Origin: Massilioclostridium coli
Lineage (GTDB): Bacteria > Bacillota > Clostridia > Oscillospirales > Ruminococcaceae
Assembly (NCBI RefSeq): GCF_900095865.1
Contig: NZ_FMIZ01000005.1
Location: 310,001 to 374,000, forward strand
Length of the DNA stretch: 64,000 nt
Direction of reading: 5' to 3'
Shown: positions 62,914-64,000 of the stretch, in pieces
Numbering within the stretch: position 1 is the stretch's first letter
How the letters are laid out: each line of letters starts with the position of its first letter
Translations under genes and position numbers: made by a program
Notes under the pieces: generated by a model
What the model was told of the DNA's origin: nothing
Databases searched by the model: none
What the model saw: the letters and a program-made list of their open reading frames with translations, nothing else

Positions 62914-64000
62914 ATGAAACTCAGTTTAATTGGCCACAATCATAAATATCAAATTGAAAGTTTAATTAAAATATTTTTTCCCACGGTCCGCTTTTCAGAC
63001 CATGACCAATCTGGGACAGAGAAAGATTGGGTGATTACCCGCAAAAAACAGGGAAAACACCACATTTATTTGCTGGCCATTGCCTGTTTGAATGGAAAAA
63101 AACAGGCTGCGCATTTTGTAATGGCACAGGATGTTTCGGAACAGGAAGCCCGTTTGCAGCTTTGCGCCGCGCTATATTTAGCCTTATCCCGTTTGTTGAA
63201 TCGCCAGTTGCCGTGGGGGATGATGACGGGAATACGACCGGTGAAAACGGTCCATCAGTTGATGGAGCAGGGAAATTCTCCTGAACAAGTAAGAAAAATT
63301 TTAAAAACCAAATATTTTGTCAGTGATGAAAAAATTGATTTATGTCTAAAAACCTTTTCCGTACAGCAAAGGTGCTTTGTAATGGAATGTCAGCCCAAAG
63401 TATTTAGTTTATATATTTCCATTCCTTTTTGCCCTACAAGATGTAGTTATTGCTCCTTTGTTTCTCAGGCAATTGCGACCAAAGCGTCGATAGAATTGAT
63501 GAGGGAATATGTCAAAAATCTAATAGCCGAACTAGCAGTAACCGGAGAGATTGTGAAAAATCTTGGTTTAAAGTTGGAATCAGTTTATTTTGGCGGCGGA
63601 ACACCTACCGCGTTGAGTGCAGAACTGTTGGAAGAACTTTTTGTCTGTATCCAAAAGCATTTTGACCTTAGTCAGTTATCGGAATACACAGTGGAAGCTG
63701 GTCGTCCGGATACGATTACACTGGAAAAATTACAAGTATTAAAGAAATATCGAGTATCCCGTATTAGTATTAATCCGCAAAGCTTCAATGATGAAGTGTT
63801 GCGGAATGTAGGGCGGAAGCATACAGCGCAGGATGTAATAGATTGTTACCAGATGGCTCGGAAATTAGGGATTTCCTGCATTAACATGGATTTGATTGCA
63901 GGGCTGCCTTTGGAAAGCTTAGAGAGCTTCCAACATTCGATTGATCAGGCAATTGCTTTACAACCAGAAAATATTACGGTACATACCCTTACTATCAAAC
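62914..64000 (+). CDS. hemZ: Coproporphyrinogen dehydrogenase HemZ (3' end outside window)
   Basis: The frame runs off the window end after 362 codons; full HemZ is about 500 residues. An N-terminal region specific to HemZ (PWGMMTGIRPVKTVH) precedes a radical SAM domain with CPTRCSYC (CX3CX2C), the glycine-rich YFGGGTPTALS, SRISINPQSF and MDLIAGLPLES. The enzyme family decarboxylates coproporphyrinogen III without oxygen, though HemZ may instead have a related role. GAAGGGAA precedes the ATG. It follows the MBL gene by 25 bases and is likely cotranscribed. Confidence 0.93.
   Translation, partial: MKLSLIGHNHKYQIESLIKIFFPTVRFSDHDQSGTEKDWVITRKKQGKHHIYLLAIACLNGKKQAAHFVMAQDVSEQEARLQLCAALYLALSRLLNRQLPWGMMTGIRPVKTVHQLMEQGNSPEQVRKILKTKYFVSDEKIDLCLKTFSVQQRCFVMECQPKVFSLYISIPFCPTRCSYCSFVSQAIATKASIELMREYVKNLIAELAVTGEIVKNLGLKLESVYFGGGTPTALSAELLEELFVCIQKHFDLSQLSEYTVEAGRPDTITLEKLQVLKKYRVSRISINPQSFNDEVLRNVGRKHTAQDVIDCYQMARKLGISCINMDLIAGLPLESLESFQHSIDQAIALQPENITVHTLTIK

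Noticed and set aside
1-64000. Mobile elements, CRISPR arrays, tRNA or rRNA genes
   Set aside because: No transposase or integrase genes, regularly spaced repeats, cloverleaf sequences or rRNA blocks were found. The repeats present are FIVAR coding modules.

Overview
The window (64 kb, roughly 40% GC by eye, strong AGGAGG ribosome binding sites, frequent TTG starts, TTGACA-17-TATAAT promoters) looks like a chromosome segment of an anaerobic low-GC Gram-positive of the Clostridia, most likely an Oscillospiraceae/Ruminococcaceae-type gut bacterium. Supporting genes are a SpoVB-type flippase, HemZ, an iron-dependent alcohol dehydrogenase under an apparent Rex site, ECF-type vitamin uptake, and large FIVAR-bearing surface proteins with C-terminal anchors. 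I see no tRNA or rRNA genes, CRISPR arrays, insertion sequences or phage genes.

Layout. 1-3928: 3' part of a giant surface metallophosphoesterase. 4055-7139 (minus): SpoVB-like flippase and MATE exporter. 7388-12301: a 1637-residue secreted protein with one SGNH and two alpha/beta-hydrolase esterase domains. 12791-15707 (minus): Nudix hydrolase, iron alcohol dehydrogenase, flavin reductase-like protein. 15957-19570: argG-argH-argF. 20071-22054: pyridoxal kinase, ECF S component and radical SAM protein. 22187-25001: manganese (yybP-ykoY) riboswitch and a P-type cation ATPase. 25220-25678: Hsp20. 26385-28802 (minus): gltX and a D-2-hydroxyacid dehydrogenase. 29312-38111: rhamnose-containing surface polysaccharide cluster (three glycosyltransferase genes, rmlA/D/B/C, Wzm/Wzt-like ABC exporter). 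38135-43424: housekeeping genes (GNAT, OGG1-type glycosylase, greA, lysS, uracil permease). 43752-49240: XRE regulator, GH106-like surface rhamnosidase, divergent AraC regulator. 49308-51551 (minus): cysK-mnmA-Cys-rich membrane peptide. 51698-57198: amidohydrolase, fumarase alpha subunit, rRNA methyltransferase, small membrane proteins, PAP2 phosphatase, GNAT. 57481-64000: recJ, rel, dtd, MBL hydrolase, hemZ (cut by the window end).

Themes. Three unrelated secreted enzymes (phosphoesterase, tri-esterase, rhamnosidase) carry the same C-terminal cassette of about 270 residues: three FIVAR-like helical repeats, a Ser/Thr-rich linker and an AAKTGD-hydrophobic-Lys/Arg tail. The window therefore encodes a family of surface enzymes sharing one attachment module. 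The same locus makes an activated-rhamnose polysaccharide and encodes a rhamnosidase. Regulatory signals visible in the DNA include a riboswitch whose P1 strand is shared with a terminator, a Rex-like operator at the alcohol dehydrogenase, dyads before argG, a palindrome over the MATE promoter, and several leader ORFs or hairpins. The most interesting items are the shared anchoring cassette with its non-LPXTG motif, the triple-esterase polypeptide, the riboswitch-controlled ATPase, the B6-like salvage operon with an unexplained radical SAM enzyme, and the Cys-rich peptide coupled to mnmA.
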